Below are positions 1-11,304 of a stretch of DNA of 64,000 nt, one piece after another. The position numbers and the translations under genes were made by a program. Below the pieces are notes generated by a model, which searched no databases, had not been told where the DNA came from, and was given only the letters and a program-made list of their open reading frames with translations. Source of the DNA: Progne subis subis (Eukaryota; Chordata; Aves; Passeriformes; Hirundinidae). The DNA lies in NCBI GenBank assembly GCA_022316685.1, contig JAKJHU010000155.1, positions 1-64,000 on the forward strand. The letters are read 5' to 3'. The number at the start of each line of letters is the position of its first letter. The first letter of the stretch is position 1.

Positions 1-2617
1 TAAACACCGAGCGCTGTGAAAATGAGCCTTCGCCTAACAACAAAAACAAAGCAATCCCCTGTGTGAGGGAAGGAGGTAGACTGGAAATGCTTAAAGGTGT
101 GAAGATAACGTACAACACAGACGGAGCAACGCGTGTGACCTGGGAGCTGTGTACACCGCTCACCCTTGCCTCAGATCCCCTGGCTATTCTCTGCCACACC
201 CCAGCCCACCGGGCATCCCTTCTTTCCCCCTTCTTCTGCTCTCCATCCCCCTGTCTCAGTCTTCTGCCCCCAACACCCTCTCTGAGCTCACTGTGACCGC
301 TTGGCACTGCCTTTGTCTTCCCGAGCAGAGGAGGCAGCTCAGTCTGGGGCTGCAAGAAGGCCAAGGGTGCTACAAATTTGGTAGGTCTGTGCAGCTGACC
401 AAGCCATGCATTATGCCTGTATGGGCTCTAGGAATAAATCTCTGCCTTTGAGATGGAGAGCATCCAGGCTGTGTGGGAAGGGCCTGGGTGGGGGCGCAGC
501 CCTCAGGCAGTCACACCTCTGTCTGCATCCCCAGTATGTGTCCTAAGATGGAGAGAGCACACAGGAGAGCTGTGGAGCTGCACCAAGCTCACCAGGGTGA
601 CACCATCTCCACCCTCACGCCAGCTGCACCACTGTTCCCAGTGCTGTGACACCAACACACCAGACACCAAGGCACCTCTCCAGGACTTGGTGTTTCTCCA
701 CTAAATGCCTTCTCTGTGTACCCCAGTGCTTGCTCCCTGCACTTCCAGGGGTGCATTTCTTCTCTCCTCCCTCCTCCCCTCACCGCCTCCATCCTATATC
801 ACCCTCTCTGTCTCCATTCCCATTTTGCACCCTGCTTTCATGATGACACTACAGACAGGGAGGATACATAGCTTTGACAAAGCTGAGAGAACACTTCAGA
901 AGGGCTCCTGGGGCTGATACCCCTACCTGTGACACCAACTGGCTTTTCAGCCTGAGCACAACCATTCTTTGTCTGCAGCGCTCAGCAGGTACTCTCCCTC
1001 AGCTTGCATCAGCCAGCTACAGCAAACTCCCTCAGACTTTTGGCAGTGATTTACAGCTGGTTTTCTCCTCTCCATCAAACTGTTGGGAGACTCCAACCCT
1101 TTACGGATAGCATTCTCTGGTCCAAGAGTTTCTGCGGCTGCTGCTGGTCACCAATCATGACATCAAGGGAAATACCTTTCCCTTCCCACACAGCCATAGC
1201 TCCAAGCAGAGAAAATTGTGATTTGGGTGGGGTCCAACTACTGTGGGCAGTGGGCACCGCAGGGTCTCCACTCTGTCTGCAGTCATGGATGTGACCACTC
1301 TTGAGTGAGGATTCAACTCCAGAGCTAGAGCAAAGCCAGTGCTCTGTCACAGGGTGACACCCAAGACCACAGCAGAAAACTCCTGCTATTCCCTTGCTGC
1401 ACCTCACGTGCCTCTCCAGCAAGCCCTCCCAGCCTGTCAGCTCCTACGAACTGCCTCACAGCCTCTTCCCAGGTCAGAGAGGAGAAAGCCCTGTCACGGC
1501 CTGCTGGTGACCATCCTGTACCCAAGAACCTGCAGTAGCTGGTGGCTGGTGCTCCATCGGCTGCACTTTGTGACTGAGCACCTGCTGAGCACTCAGCTCA
1601 CGTGGGATGGAGGGTTTAGTTCCTTGTGTGGAAGGAGCTAGCCACCCTCTGCACCGGCACAGCACAAGCAGCGGGAGAGGTTGGCGTTTACACAGAGCCA
1701 TGTGATGGTGGCACCTCCAGCTGTGGGATGAGCTCCTGGAGCAAGCAGCACTAGTGCCCCAGTGTTCCCTGCCTCTTCTCTCTGTACTGCACAGCCTCCC
1801 TCTGCTCCACAGCCCCTGTCCCTCCTGTCACCACCAGCCATCTCCTTTCCTGTTTTGACACTGGCCCCATCCCAGCATCATTCTCAGGGCCTGGGATCCT
1901 CAGGGAGCAGGTGCAAGTGGGGTGCAAAGCCACGCCTGCTCCACATGCGGTTGAGGCAAAGCCTCTGGGAATGAGCAGAGCTCTGCAGGGAACATCACAA
2001 AGCAAGCTCCTCGTCTGGGGAGGAAGATGTGTACAGGGGAAGGAGAGGAATCAGAGAAAGCCCTGCTTTAGTGGACACCTACAAGCGTGAGTTGCTCCCG
2101 GAGGAGATGGGTGTTAGTCCTGCATGCGTTTGGAGCAACAGCAAAACCGAGAGTGACCGCGACCCCAGGGACAGGATGGAGGGGCTTTGGCTGTCAGCTC
2201 CTGCCTGGATGGATCCTGTGGGGCTCTGGGTGCTGCCTGTCTCCAGGAGAGAGGGAAGGTGGCCCCCTCCAGCACAAGCACATTCCAGGAGAAGACACAC
2301 ATCACCCCCAGCTCTGTCTGGGTGTCAAAGGCTGGGCCTGGACACATCACCTTTGGTGTCATATTTAGAAAGAGCCAGACCAGCCCTACTGCCAGCCCTC
2401 TGCTTGTCTTGGCCTTCCTAAAAGTGCAGAGAGTGTAAAAGTCTTAATGGGATTGATCCTGTCAGGTCAAACTGCCGATGTGCTGTGGGGCTAGGCAGTT
2501 TGTGCAGCCACCACCATAAGGAGGAGAGAGAAAAAAGAGGCAACACAAGATGCTAGACATTTGTGGCTCACACTCACAAAGAGAAGGTATACTTAGGGTA
2601 GGGTGGCAGTTTGTGGC

Positions 2618-2695
2618 GCTAATTGCATTATCTGACAGCTGTTAATTAGTTCCTGAATCATGGCATCACTTTATAACTAGTGAAGGGCTGTTCTG
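2618..2695. promoter_or_regulatory. Candidate regulatory islet with homeodomain, MEIS and E-box motifs
   Basis: This is an AT-rich islet in GC-rich surroundings. It has TGACAG (2633-2638, MEIS/TGIF type) overlapping CAGCTG (2636-2641, E-box), followed directly by TTAATTAG (2642-2649, homeodomain type). Such packing is common in conserved developmental enhancers. Conservation cannot be judged from one sequence, so the call is inference. Confidence 0.25.
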
Positions 2696-3705
2696 GTTGA
2701 CAGATTCACACCCCTCAGAGTGTAAAGACACAATTCCTAGATACTGGGAACAGGCACCTTAGAAATCCAACATATGAGAGAAGACCGACGGCAGGCCCTG
2801 CGTCTGGCGGGGGGAGGGTTGGTGTTGGTCTGCTTCCGTGCCTCTGCATCAGAATGATGAAGACAATAAAAAACAGAAAAACAGAACGGAGATGAGGGGC
2901 CAGCAGGATCTGTTGTGTTAAAATGGCAGGGCTCCCCCTGCTCTCCAGCTGGTGGCCCTGCTTTCACCCCTCTGCCAATGGAGCCCTGAAGTCCTTATCC
3001 TGCTCCAGAGGAGATCTGAGCCATTGTAGAACAGGAATTGTTTCTTGCCAGTAACGTATGGGGTGGTTCTGGGCATTTGATTTTTCCACTGAATAATTTA
3101 TTCTTCTTTCCTCCTCTGTTATTCAACTGGCCCTCATGAAACAAAGCAATTTCCTCCATCCCCACAAGTTAAGGACCTCTGATAGCTTTTCCTGGAGCCA
3201 TTGGGGAAGCAGTAAGCTCAGTGGCACAGGAGCAGGCAGCTTTGGGGGGAGGTGAGGGGGTCAGAGAACCTCCCAGGCCTAATGTGTGTTTGCACATCAG
3301 GTTTGGAAAATTTGCTATGTCCAGGGCCAGAAGGGAGTGTTGCTGTTGGGTCACCCCAACACCCCCCAAGCAAGCCAGGGGCCTCCCTGCCCTCACCGCT
3401 GCTTGTAACTGTGTGGTTAATTCTGGCTTTCACAGTAAAGCCAGGAACCACATCCAAGGCAGCTCGCACCGGGCTGTGGCAAGCACTCACGGGTCGGAGC
3501 CGTGGCTGCGGACTGCTCCTGCAGGCAGTGCCCAGCCCAGCAGTCTCACCAGCATGCCACAGCAGGCACAGCTGCACCCCCTGCCCACACCGGCCCCCCA
3601 GCACTTGCCTGCATCCCTAATGTGCTCTCTGCAGGTTGTAAGGGCCAGCATGCCATTTACCCACAGCATTAGCAGACAAGAAGCAAGAGAGTGAGAAACG
3701 TTTTT

Positions 3706-3815
3706 TTAAAAAGTAATTGAAAGGTCACTCCTATAAATAGCCTACCAGCAGATCGGTCACTCTGACAATTAATTAACCACCTGTCACCCAATTATTAGGG
3801 CAAATAAATAACCCA
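3706..3815. promoter_or_regulatory. Candidate regulatory islet with MEF2, homeodomain and E-box motifs
   Basis: This is an AT-rich islet about 110 bases long between two GC-rich stretches. It contains CTATAAATAG (3731-3740), a perfect match to the MEF2 consensus CTA(A/T)4TAG. Next comes an AATTAATTAACC homeodomain-type run (about 3767-3778), then CACCTGTCA (E-box overlapping a MEIS-type site, about 3779-3787) and a further AATTATTAG. The CTATAAATAG core could also serve as a TATA element, but I see no exon next to it. Confidence 0.3.
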
Positions 3816-3837
3816 TGAGTGGAACGCTGTAGCAAGT

Positions 3838-4830
3838 GTGCACGGCAAATGCCACGCGAGCCAAAGTCCAGCCTTACCCGGCTGCGCCCAGCCCGCAGCT
3901 CCCAGGCGCCGGCGGCTCCCACGCCGGCATCCCGGGGAAGAAGGCTCACCACGGCGGCATGGCACAGCAGGACATAGGGACACGGGGATATAGAGACACA
4001 GTGCCGTCCCTCCGGCGCCCTCTGCCTCGGCCGCCCCAGGGCTGCGGCTCCCTGCTGGTGGCAGAGCTCAGCCCATGTCGCCGAGCCAGGAAGGTGCCGG
4101 GCTCCCAGCTGAGCCTGGGCTGGAGCCGCACTTCTCCCCTCCCATCCACTGCATTAATGCTCTCTGCCTCAGAGAGATGCTCATGTTCTTTTCTGTGCCT
4201 GGGCTGGAGCTTTAACAGAAGCCAGCTGTTCCGAGGCAGCGCAGCAGAAACAACTCCGCTGCAGCTACAGGGCCCGCGGCCGGGAAGGGCTCTGGGACCA
4301 GCCAGCCGAGAGGAAGAGGAGGAGAGAGGCGATTACAGCAACAAGTGACTGTCCCGGCTCAGCTGGGCTCTTCCCGGGGAGAGCTTAGTGGCCGGCACAA
4401 GATGCCTGTGGCAGAGAGGATGGCGGAGGAGGGACTGAGGGCCAGAGGGGCTAGTGTTGCAACACCGAAGAGCTGTTGCTGAGAAGAGCGGCTTCCCCTG
4501 CCCCAGGGACAGGCCTTGCCTGGGCACGGCAAGGGGGAAGGACCTGGCTCTTTTTGGGAAGCCAGTCGTAGGGAAGCCCCCTCGCCCTGCCGCGGCCCCA
4601 CGCAGCCGAGGTGCCCGCGCCAGGTCCCTACCACCCGCCTGGGGGATGTGCCCCGCCAGGCCTGTGCCCCGGGGCCAGGGCTGGGGTTGGGTGAGGCCGG
4701 GCTGCCCCCCGCGCAAAGACCTGCAGCCCCCTGCACTCACCCTCCTTGCCCCGCAGGGCCCCCGTGAACCGCAGGGTGAGGATGCAGCTCGGGCAGTCAG
4801 AGACGCAGAGCTGCTGTGGCAGAGCAGGGG
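3838..4830. other. GC-rich, CpG-bearing segment without a supported exon
   Basis: Roughly 1 kb of high GC with repeated CpGs (for example around 3880-3960 and 4560-4720). Several overlapping frames are open on both strands, which is a by-product of composition. No protein family is recognised. It could be a minor CpG island, an alternative promoter, or GC-biased avian noncoding DNA. Confidence 0.35.
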
Positions 4831-7764
4831 GTGGCAGGAGGGCAGGGGGAACAGGTTTATCTGGAACTCATCCCAGAGCTGAGGCACAACAGAGAGCAAA
4901 CAGTAAGGTGCTCACCTGAAATTTTAGAGACCTGACAATGGAAACAAGAGCTCCTTGCCCCGTGGAGCAGCGTGAAGCTCTGCAGGGCTTTGAGAGGACA
5001 AGGGAGCCAGCTAAGCAACGGATGGGAGAAAAGACCTGCTGCCCTGAGCTAAGGGCAGAAGATCAGGCAGGAGCAAGAACCCTGCTGGATGGATGTGTAT
5101 GTGAGGGCCCTAGTCCTGGGGGCAGATAGCAGACGGGAATCTTTGGGGTGCTAATGAAAAACGAAACCGAAAATACTAGACCCCATTTGGCCGCAAGACC
5201 TGCCAGAGGATTTGGAGTTGGAGGTGATGCCTGAGCAAAGGGATAGAGTGAAGAAGAGGAGCTGTGGCAGAAGTTGGGTAGGAGACCCCAGGGTGTGGAC
5301 AGACAAAATGGAAAATGTGAGGGTTCAGGGTGCCAGGGGAGGAGAGCAGGTCGGAAATCCCCATCCATGGTGACAAGAGAGAAGGAGAGGGATGGAGAGG
5401 AAGGAGGTGGGAATAGTCTCGTTCTGCCAGGGAGGCATTACTTATCTCCTCTACAGAAAAGTCGTGAGAAAATCTTCTGAGGAGAGACCACACACAGAGA
5501 CATTGCCTGCAAACCTCTCCCTGCTGCCTTCTCCGGAGGCTCCCACCAGCTCCTTGCTGGGCAGAGCGGGAGCCGTGTTGGTGCTGGAAAGCTTTGTGGG
5601 CTGCAGCTCTCTGGCTCAGGAAGCCCAGCTCTGCCTGGAGTCACTTCTCTCACTGCAGGATGGTGACCCCCAGCCTGTCGTGCTGGTGCTGAATAAGGCA
5701 GGGGCTGGTCCCCATGCAGAGACCTGCAGCACTCTACACTGACCCTTTTTGCCCCCCAGGGTCCCCATGAGCCGTAGGGTGGGGATGCAGCTCACACAGT
5801 CAGGGATGCAGTGCTGTTCACCCCACAATAACGCTGCAGGCAGCACCACAGCACAGGGCAGGGGTTTTAGCTGCCTCATTGCCTGGGACTGCACATAGTA
5901 GCAGAGGGTTTCATGAGTTGACCATCACTTATGGGCCTTGGCGAGTTATCTGAGCTCTGCAAGAAGCGTAGAGCCCACCATGCTATACACTGCTCCTAAG
6001 AGCTGCAGAAAGGCAGGACCAAGGCCAGGCAATTCACGCCTGCTTTCAGGAAAAGGCAGATGCCTGAAGGGTTTCGTTGCTCTCCACTTCCTCTCTGTAC
6101 ACAAGCATGCACTTTTTTGGCTTTATCTGGGACTGCACATGATGTAACTGCCAGCAGAGCAGGGATCCAAACTACCCCAGAGGCATGAGAGATGGCGCGA
6201 TGCCGCGTACTCTCCTTCTTGTCTCGGTCATGCAAAGATCCCTCAAGGATCTTTATTCCTCCTCAGCAGAGCCAGCCTGCCCTGCTGCCCGGGACTTGGG
6301 AGCTAAAATCAACACTGGGAGGGTCTGCGAGTGAGGGGTCAGTGGAGCATGGCGCCATGGAGGCCTCTGGAGAGCTGCTCTGTGACCTGGAGCGGATGCA
6401 GGGACCTGGGACATCGTGTTTGCAGACTCATGTTTTCAGACCTCAGTGTTGCACAACTGCAGCTGAGTTTCCCAGACAAATAAATTTAATTCTGCTTAAA
6501 GAGACTGAAGGCATTAACCCCTTAACTGGCCAATGCAAACCAACTTCACCAGGAGCCTTAACCCTGCTGATGACATTTCACCTCCAGACACTTCCAGCTG
6601 AGGCTCCTGGTGCCAGCCCCGACTGCCTCCTCTGCCAAGCGGCAAGGTGTTATATGATATGCTAGATTTAAAAGCAGTTGTGGTACCAGAGGGGCTGCTT
6701 CTCTGCCTGGCTTTCTCTGCTGGAGGAGCACAGCCACCCTCAATATCTCAGTAAGATGCCAATAGCTCAGGGCCAGCCTGCTGCGCTCAAGGAGCTCCAT
6801 GGTTTGCACTGAGTTCAGCCTTTAAAGGACAAAATTACCAGCAGATGCCCTTCCTTCACCAACTGACCTGGGTTGTGACACCTCTTCAAAGCTCTTGAAG
6901 ACAAGTAAACAGCCCTGTGCTTCCCCACGTCCCTCTCCAGCTCTCTCTGAGTCACTGGAACAGGTGGGAGACGTTCCTCTGCAGCCACACACCTCAACCT
7001 GCCTGACGGTGGGGCAGGAGGTGGGAAGGGAACAGAGCACTTGGGCAGCTCTGCCACTGCCTCAGGCACCGAGAGGGAATGGGGCACACCTTGCGTGGGA
7101 CACAAAGGCATGATGGGGACAGGGTCACAGCAAGGCAGAACAGTCACTGCCACTCACACAGCTCTGACTTGCAGGAACTTAGGCAACAGTTTCGGGGATC
7201 GTCAGAGGGACAAAGCACCATGCCTACAGCCATTACATTTGCAGGCTTGGACAGACGGGTGGTGTTCATTTTCTCAGCAAACTTACATCATACAAGGTAT
7301 AAACATATACAAGGAGCCTTTGTTGCAGTTCCTCCCCCATGCGGTGCAGCCTCAGGGCTGAAGGCATCTCTGGAGGGTCCCGAGAGCAGCCCTGGGGCGG
7401 AGGTGTGCCCGGCACGCAAGGGGCCGGGCTGGGGAGCATCTCCAGCGCAGCCTCATCCGCTCACAGCGCCGGGGACTCGGGGTCAGAATACAGGGCAAAT
7501 GATGCTGTCCTGGCTCAGAGTCAAGTCTCAGGAGGACCAGCTGCATCGATCTGCATGGAAGGTGGGATGGCTGCCAGCAGGCACACTGAGTGAGGACACC
7601 CAGGAGACTCTGGCTGGGGGAACAGGGACTGGCTGTGTGTCTCCTGCTAAAGCTCTGCCTCTAAGCATCAAGGGGAGGATCTGGATATGAAACACTTTGC
7701 CCTGTGTTCATGCACCAGCAAAATATTGGATTCCTGGGCCAGCCTGATCAGGGAACACTTGCCT

Positions 7765-7832
7765 CAGATTAATTTGCCCAGGAAGCGCCTAACTCCTTGA
7801 GGCTTCAGTAAATTAATTTGTCTGAATACAGG
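7765..7832. promoter_or_regulatory. AT-rich islet with paired TTAATTT homeodomain-type motifs
   Basis: The islet carries AGATTAATTTG and AAATTAATTTG about 45 bases apart in otherwise GC-rich DNA. It resembles the other AT-rich islets in the left half of the window. Function is not shown. Confidence 0.18.
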
Positions 7833-9099
7833 GCAAGGGCCCACCTTGGTACATTCAAGGGTCTGGTTGCAGAGACTGTGCCATGCCTAGAGGGTTAAAG
7901 GGATGTCATGGTGGGTTGTGCTCCCGGGGACACTCGAGGCTGGCACACTCCTCCGCCTGGCTGTGAGCTGGACAGCAGCCACATATTCAGGACCTCACCT
8001 CCTGGTCTGCCAGGGCCCCGGGCAGGAGAGCACATGAAGTCTCCCTGAAAACTGGTGTCTGTTTTCTGGCTGCTCACACAAATCCCCCAGAAGAAGGATG
8101 TATTTGGCACAGTTCCAACCACCAGTATGAAAAGGCTTCAACTCTGCCTGGGTGTGGAGCCCCACCGCACCACTGGTACCTGGCACGCTCATGGTGGGTG
8201 CTGTGCTTGGGCAGGCTAAAGAGCAGTCAGTGGAGGGTGCTGGGATGGGAATGAAGAGAGGAGAGGAAGTAGATGGGAATGATCTGGTCCAAAACTTCCA
8301 TTTCCTCGCTGTGTCAGGTCCTGCACTCTTGCATCTCCTCAAAAGGTCTTTCAGACGTGAATATTTAGAGCCAGCCTAGAATGGATGCTGAAATGCAAAG
8401 CAATCTCCTCCCTTGGCTTACTGGAGGCATAGACCCGTGCCAGACTGAGGGGCAACTGGATCAAGGACAATGCCCACTGCTTCAGAAGAAGCCCATCAAA
8501 GCCCTAACTTAGCGTGCCAAGGAGAAGGGGTCAGCTTGCACACATTAAGTACTTGCTGCCTGTCCCTCCACGTGGAAAGAGGAGCTGTGTTTGTGCAAAA
8601 AGAGCAGCAGCCCCTTGCAAACAGCCTCCATTTCCCTCTCCTCTCACAGCTGCTCTCCCCACTGCCTTTGCAGAGCTGCGTCTGCCACCTCAGCTGGGCG
8701 CTCACCAAACGTCTTCACCTCTGTGGCTGCTGCTTTTCAGGGCTCAGCAGGGCAGGCAGAGAAGAGATCAACACAAAGGTGTGCTAGGGACTGCTCTGCA
8801 TGAGCTGCTTCTCCTGGTCTCACTATTTTTATTCCCAGTTTTTGTCTTCTTTCCCTATTTTTCTCCTTTTTTTGTTTATATTTTTTCTTTCCTGGGGAGA
8901 TATTCGTCATTTTAATTTTAAAGAACAAAACAACAAAATCCAAACCATGACAAAACCTGACATCAATGGGATGCTCGTGGGGACAGTTAAAAGAAAAAAA
9001 CCATACACCTCCTGCAAACTCAGAGTAATTGGATCACAACATTAATTAATCATTTCAGTTCATTTCTCTTCTATGAAAGAAAACAGACTGACCCGCTGA

Positions 9100-9420
9100 G
9101 ACGGGTACGCCCCTCGTGTGAATAAACAAACCACTTTTACGGGTAGCCCTTCTCCTTCTCCGGCCAGCTTCCCTCTGCCCGCTCGTGGGGTCACTCCCAG
9201 GGCCGCTGCCGCTCCGTCCGGCAGCGCTGGGAAACTGAGCGAGGGCACGCTGGCCTGGCTCCTGCAGGAACCGGGGCTGCTGCCCGGCACTGCACACCTG
9301 CTCCCGCCCCACCTTCCCCACCCAGGGCCGCCACCCCGGCTGAGGCTGACCCAGGGGGGTCGCCGATCAGGATCTCCTGGATGCCCTGCTTTTTGCCCGG
9401 GTGTCTCATGGGGGCCTAGT
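9100..9420. other. Short GC-rich CpG-bearing patch
   Basis: About 300 bases rich in CpG and CCG/CGG triplets (9180-9240 is densest), just right of an AT-rich islet with ACATTAATTAATCATTT (about 9039-9055). No exon is recognised. The open frames across it are of low complexity. Confidence 0.3.
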
Positions 9421-10844
9421 TCAGGCTGGAGAGTAGCAGCAGGTGCTCAGAGCACAGAAGTTAGGGCGTTAGGAAGCAGGAGGCAGTGCCCCGCAGTAGA
9501 GACAGCGAAAGCATCTTGGTGTCACCTGTGATTTCAACGTGAGAGTCGTCTCCGGTGCTGTTTCACCAAAAGCCTGGGCTCTGGGATCCTGGCACCTGAG
9601 CATTTGGATGGGCAGTGCCTGCATCAACAAGCCACCCAACTGCATTGGTAGCAACCCTTCCAGCCCCTCTGTTCACTCTGCAAGTTTTGTCAGAAGTCAA
9701 ACCACTCTTGGAGGTCACTCAAGGCAGTTGTGATGAAGCAGGAAGCCTCCAAATGCCCAAGCAAAGCCCAGCTACCAGCAGGGCACAGGGGAGCACCAGC
9801 TGTTCCTCAGGTTGGGAAGTATCTCCCTAGCCTTGGGCTTTCCAAAGACCAGCTAGAAAAATCCTTCCACAGCACAATCAGAGGGGTAGAAGACGGGTCA
9901 AACAGAAGCCAGTGCTGCTTTTATTTAAGGAAAATGACAAGAACTGTTCCCTGATTTGAAGCCAACGTCATTATTTTGGAAAGAAGGAAGGGTGTGGCTG
10001 TCCGACTCTTGTCCGTGACGGGCCAACAGCGAGCACGGGGCAGCTCTGTCATTACCAGCAGGAAGGGTGCAACAGGGCCAAAAAGCGCGAAAGGGAAGAT
10101 GAGAGCCACACTGAGGGAGAGAGTGGGCAAGATCTGTCTCCCTTGCAATGCCCAGCCTGGCAAAGGGCTCTGTGGAGAGGGGACAAACTTCTGCCTAGTC
10201 ACATCCTGGGAGGTGGCCACAAAGCCAGAGGGGTTCACCCAGTATGGCGACAGAGTATCCAAAAGATAAGGGATCCTGACCCTGTTGCTCTCGTTGGAAT
10301 AATGAGGGAAGCAAAGAAAGCCTGCAGGGAGTTTCTTGTCCAGGAATGTCTCCTTCCCAGAGAAGGCACCAGGGAACCAAACACGCCCCGTCCCGGGTTT
10401 CCTCCTCGGGGGTGCCTGCCCCCGGAGCCGCTCATGTTCCCTACTCAGGGTGCTGACAAGGCTGTTTCCTGGGTGACGAGAGGGACCCGAGGTTCCTCGG
10501 GCGACGGATCCCGGGAACGGTGTTGGTTCGGATGGGTGCAGGGACGGGGGGTGCCAGACATGGCCCCGGAGCCCTGGCAGGGCTGCAGGGCTGCAGACAC
10601 CCCGGGGCAGCGAACCGACGCGAGGGTCCCGACCCGCGGGGCACCCTGGCGTTCCCGGAGAGACGCGGGAATTTGGGAAAGTTGGCAGAGACGCCTCCCC
10701 CATTCCCGGGGCCCCTCGTTCCCCATCCCCGGGGGTGCGCAGCCCCCTCCCCATGCACCCCAAACCGCGCCGCCCCCCCGCCGGCCCCCGCGGGGATGCC
10801 CTGCGCCCCCCGCCCCGCGCACGGAGCCCCGAGCGGCGACTCAC

Positions 10845-10902
10845 CGGGCAGCCCGGCCCAGGGCGCGCCGCCGCCCGGCGCCGAGCGGTTCTCAGCGGCC
10901 AT
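10845..10902 (-). CDS. Candidate first exon, leftward gene (possibly CHRM4 5' exon or an upstream ORF)
   Basis: On the minus strand GGCACC-ATG-GC gives a near-perfect Kozak context at 10902. The frame reads MAAENRSAPGGG and on to a CCCG|GTGAGT donor, so the last exon base is 10845. That is 19 codons plus one base. The exon sits in the CpG island, with the RE1 and E-boxes upstream. I do not recognise the peptide. Mammalian CHRM4 has a noncoding first exon spliced to one coding exon, so here the ATG would either be an upstream ORF or an added amino-terminal extension. Another gene cannot be excluded. No downstream exon of this gene was found in the window. Confidence 0.4.
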
Positions 10903-11085
10903 GGTGCCGCGCCGCGCCCACGGGGGCTCCGCCTGGCATGGCCCGGCCGGCTCCCGGCTCCGGTCCCGGCTCCGGTCCCGGCGGCGCGGCGCTCGGCGGA
11001 GGGGCGGGGAGAGGGGAGAGGGGAGGGCCCGGCGCTGCCGGCTCGGCCCCGTCCTCCTCCCCCCGCCCCCGCCCTCCCCCGCTCC

Positions 11086-11269
11086 CAGATGTGTCGCCTC
11101 CAGATGTGTCGCCCCCAGATGCGCGCCCCCCTCGCCGCTACGAAGGCGCACCGGGGCGGGGGCGGGGAGGGGAAGGGGAAGGGGCTCAGGACGTCGGGAG
11201 CCGCTGCCGATCCCTACGCAGCCGTTCCCCTCGTCCCAGACGTCGCCTCCCGTCCCCGCCGGCCAGATG
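11086..11269. promoter_or_regulatory. Cluster of four CAGATG E-boxes
   Basis: CAGATG occurs at 11086-11091, 11101-11106, 11116-11121 and 11264-11269. The first three are spaced exactly 15 bases apart within a short imperfect tandem repeat with unit CAGATGTGTCGCCYC. CAGATG is the E-box type preferred by NeuroD/Neurogenin/Atoh-class proneural bHLH factors (family knowledge). The tandem spacing may reflect simple repeat expansion rather than selection. Confidence 0.45.
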
Positions 11270-11283
11270 TGCGGGAGCGCTCT

Positions 11284-11304
11284 TGCAGCACCCCGGACAG
11301 CGCT
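11284..11304. promoter_or_regulatory. RE1/NRSE (REST-binding silencer element)
   Basis: The 21-base element has both conserved halves, CAGCACC (11286-11292) and GGACAGCGC (11295-11303), at canonical spacing. From memory of the RE1 consensus it differs at three positions: the second base, one base in the variable centre and the last base. REST (NRSF) recruits corepressors here to silence neuronal genes outside neurons. It lies about 380 bases upstream of the minus-strand candidate start codon. The mammalian CHRM4 (M4 muscarinic receptor) promoter is a classic RE1 target, which matches the expected neighbour of AMBRA1. Confidence 0.8.

Larger units (their letters stand above)
1..10380. other. 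Noncoding GC-rich stretch, possible first intron of a leftward gene
   Basis: No stretch in either strand looks like a recognisable vertebrate exon. The open frames present are short, proline/serine/alanine-rich and overlap on both strands, as expected by chance in GC-rich DNA. If the candidate first exon at 10845-10902 is real, this whole stretch is its first intron, more than 10.8 kb long, and the next exon lies beyond the left edge. It contains the AT-rich islets and GC-rich patches listed separately. I see no CHRM4, MDK or DGKZ coding sequence in it. Confidence 0.6.

Noticed and set aside
1..10844. CHRM4, MDK or DGKZ coding exons expected from human gene order
   Set aside because: No seven-transmembrane receptor, midkine or diacylglycerol kinase sequence is visible in any frame. 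If present, they lie left of the window.
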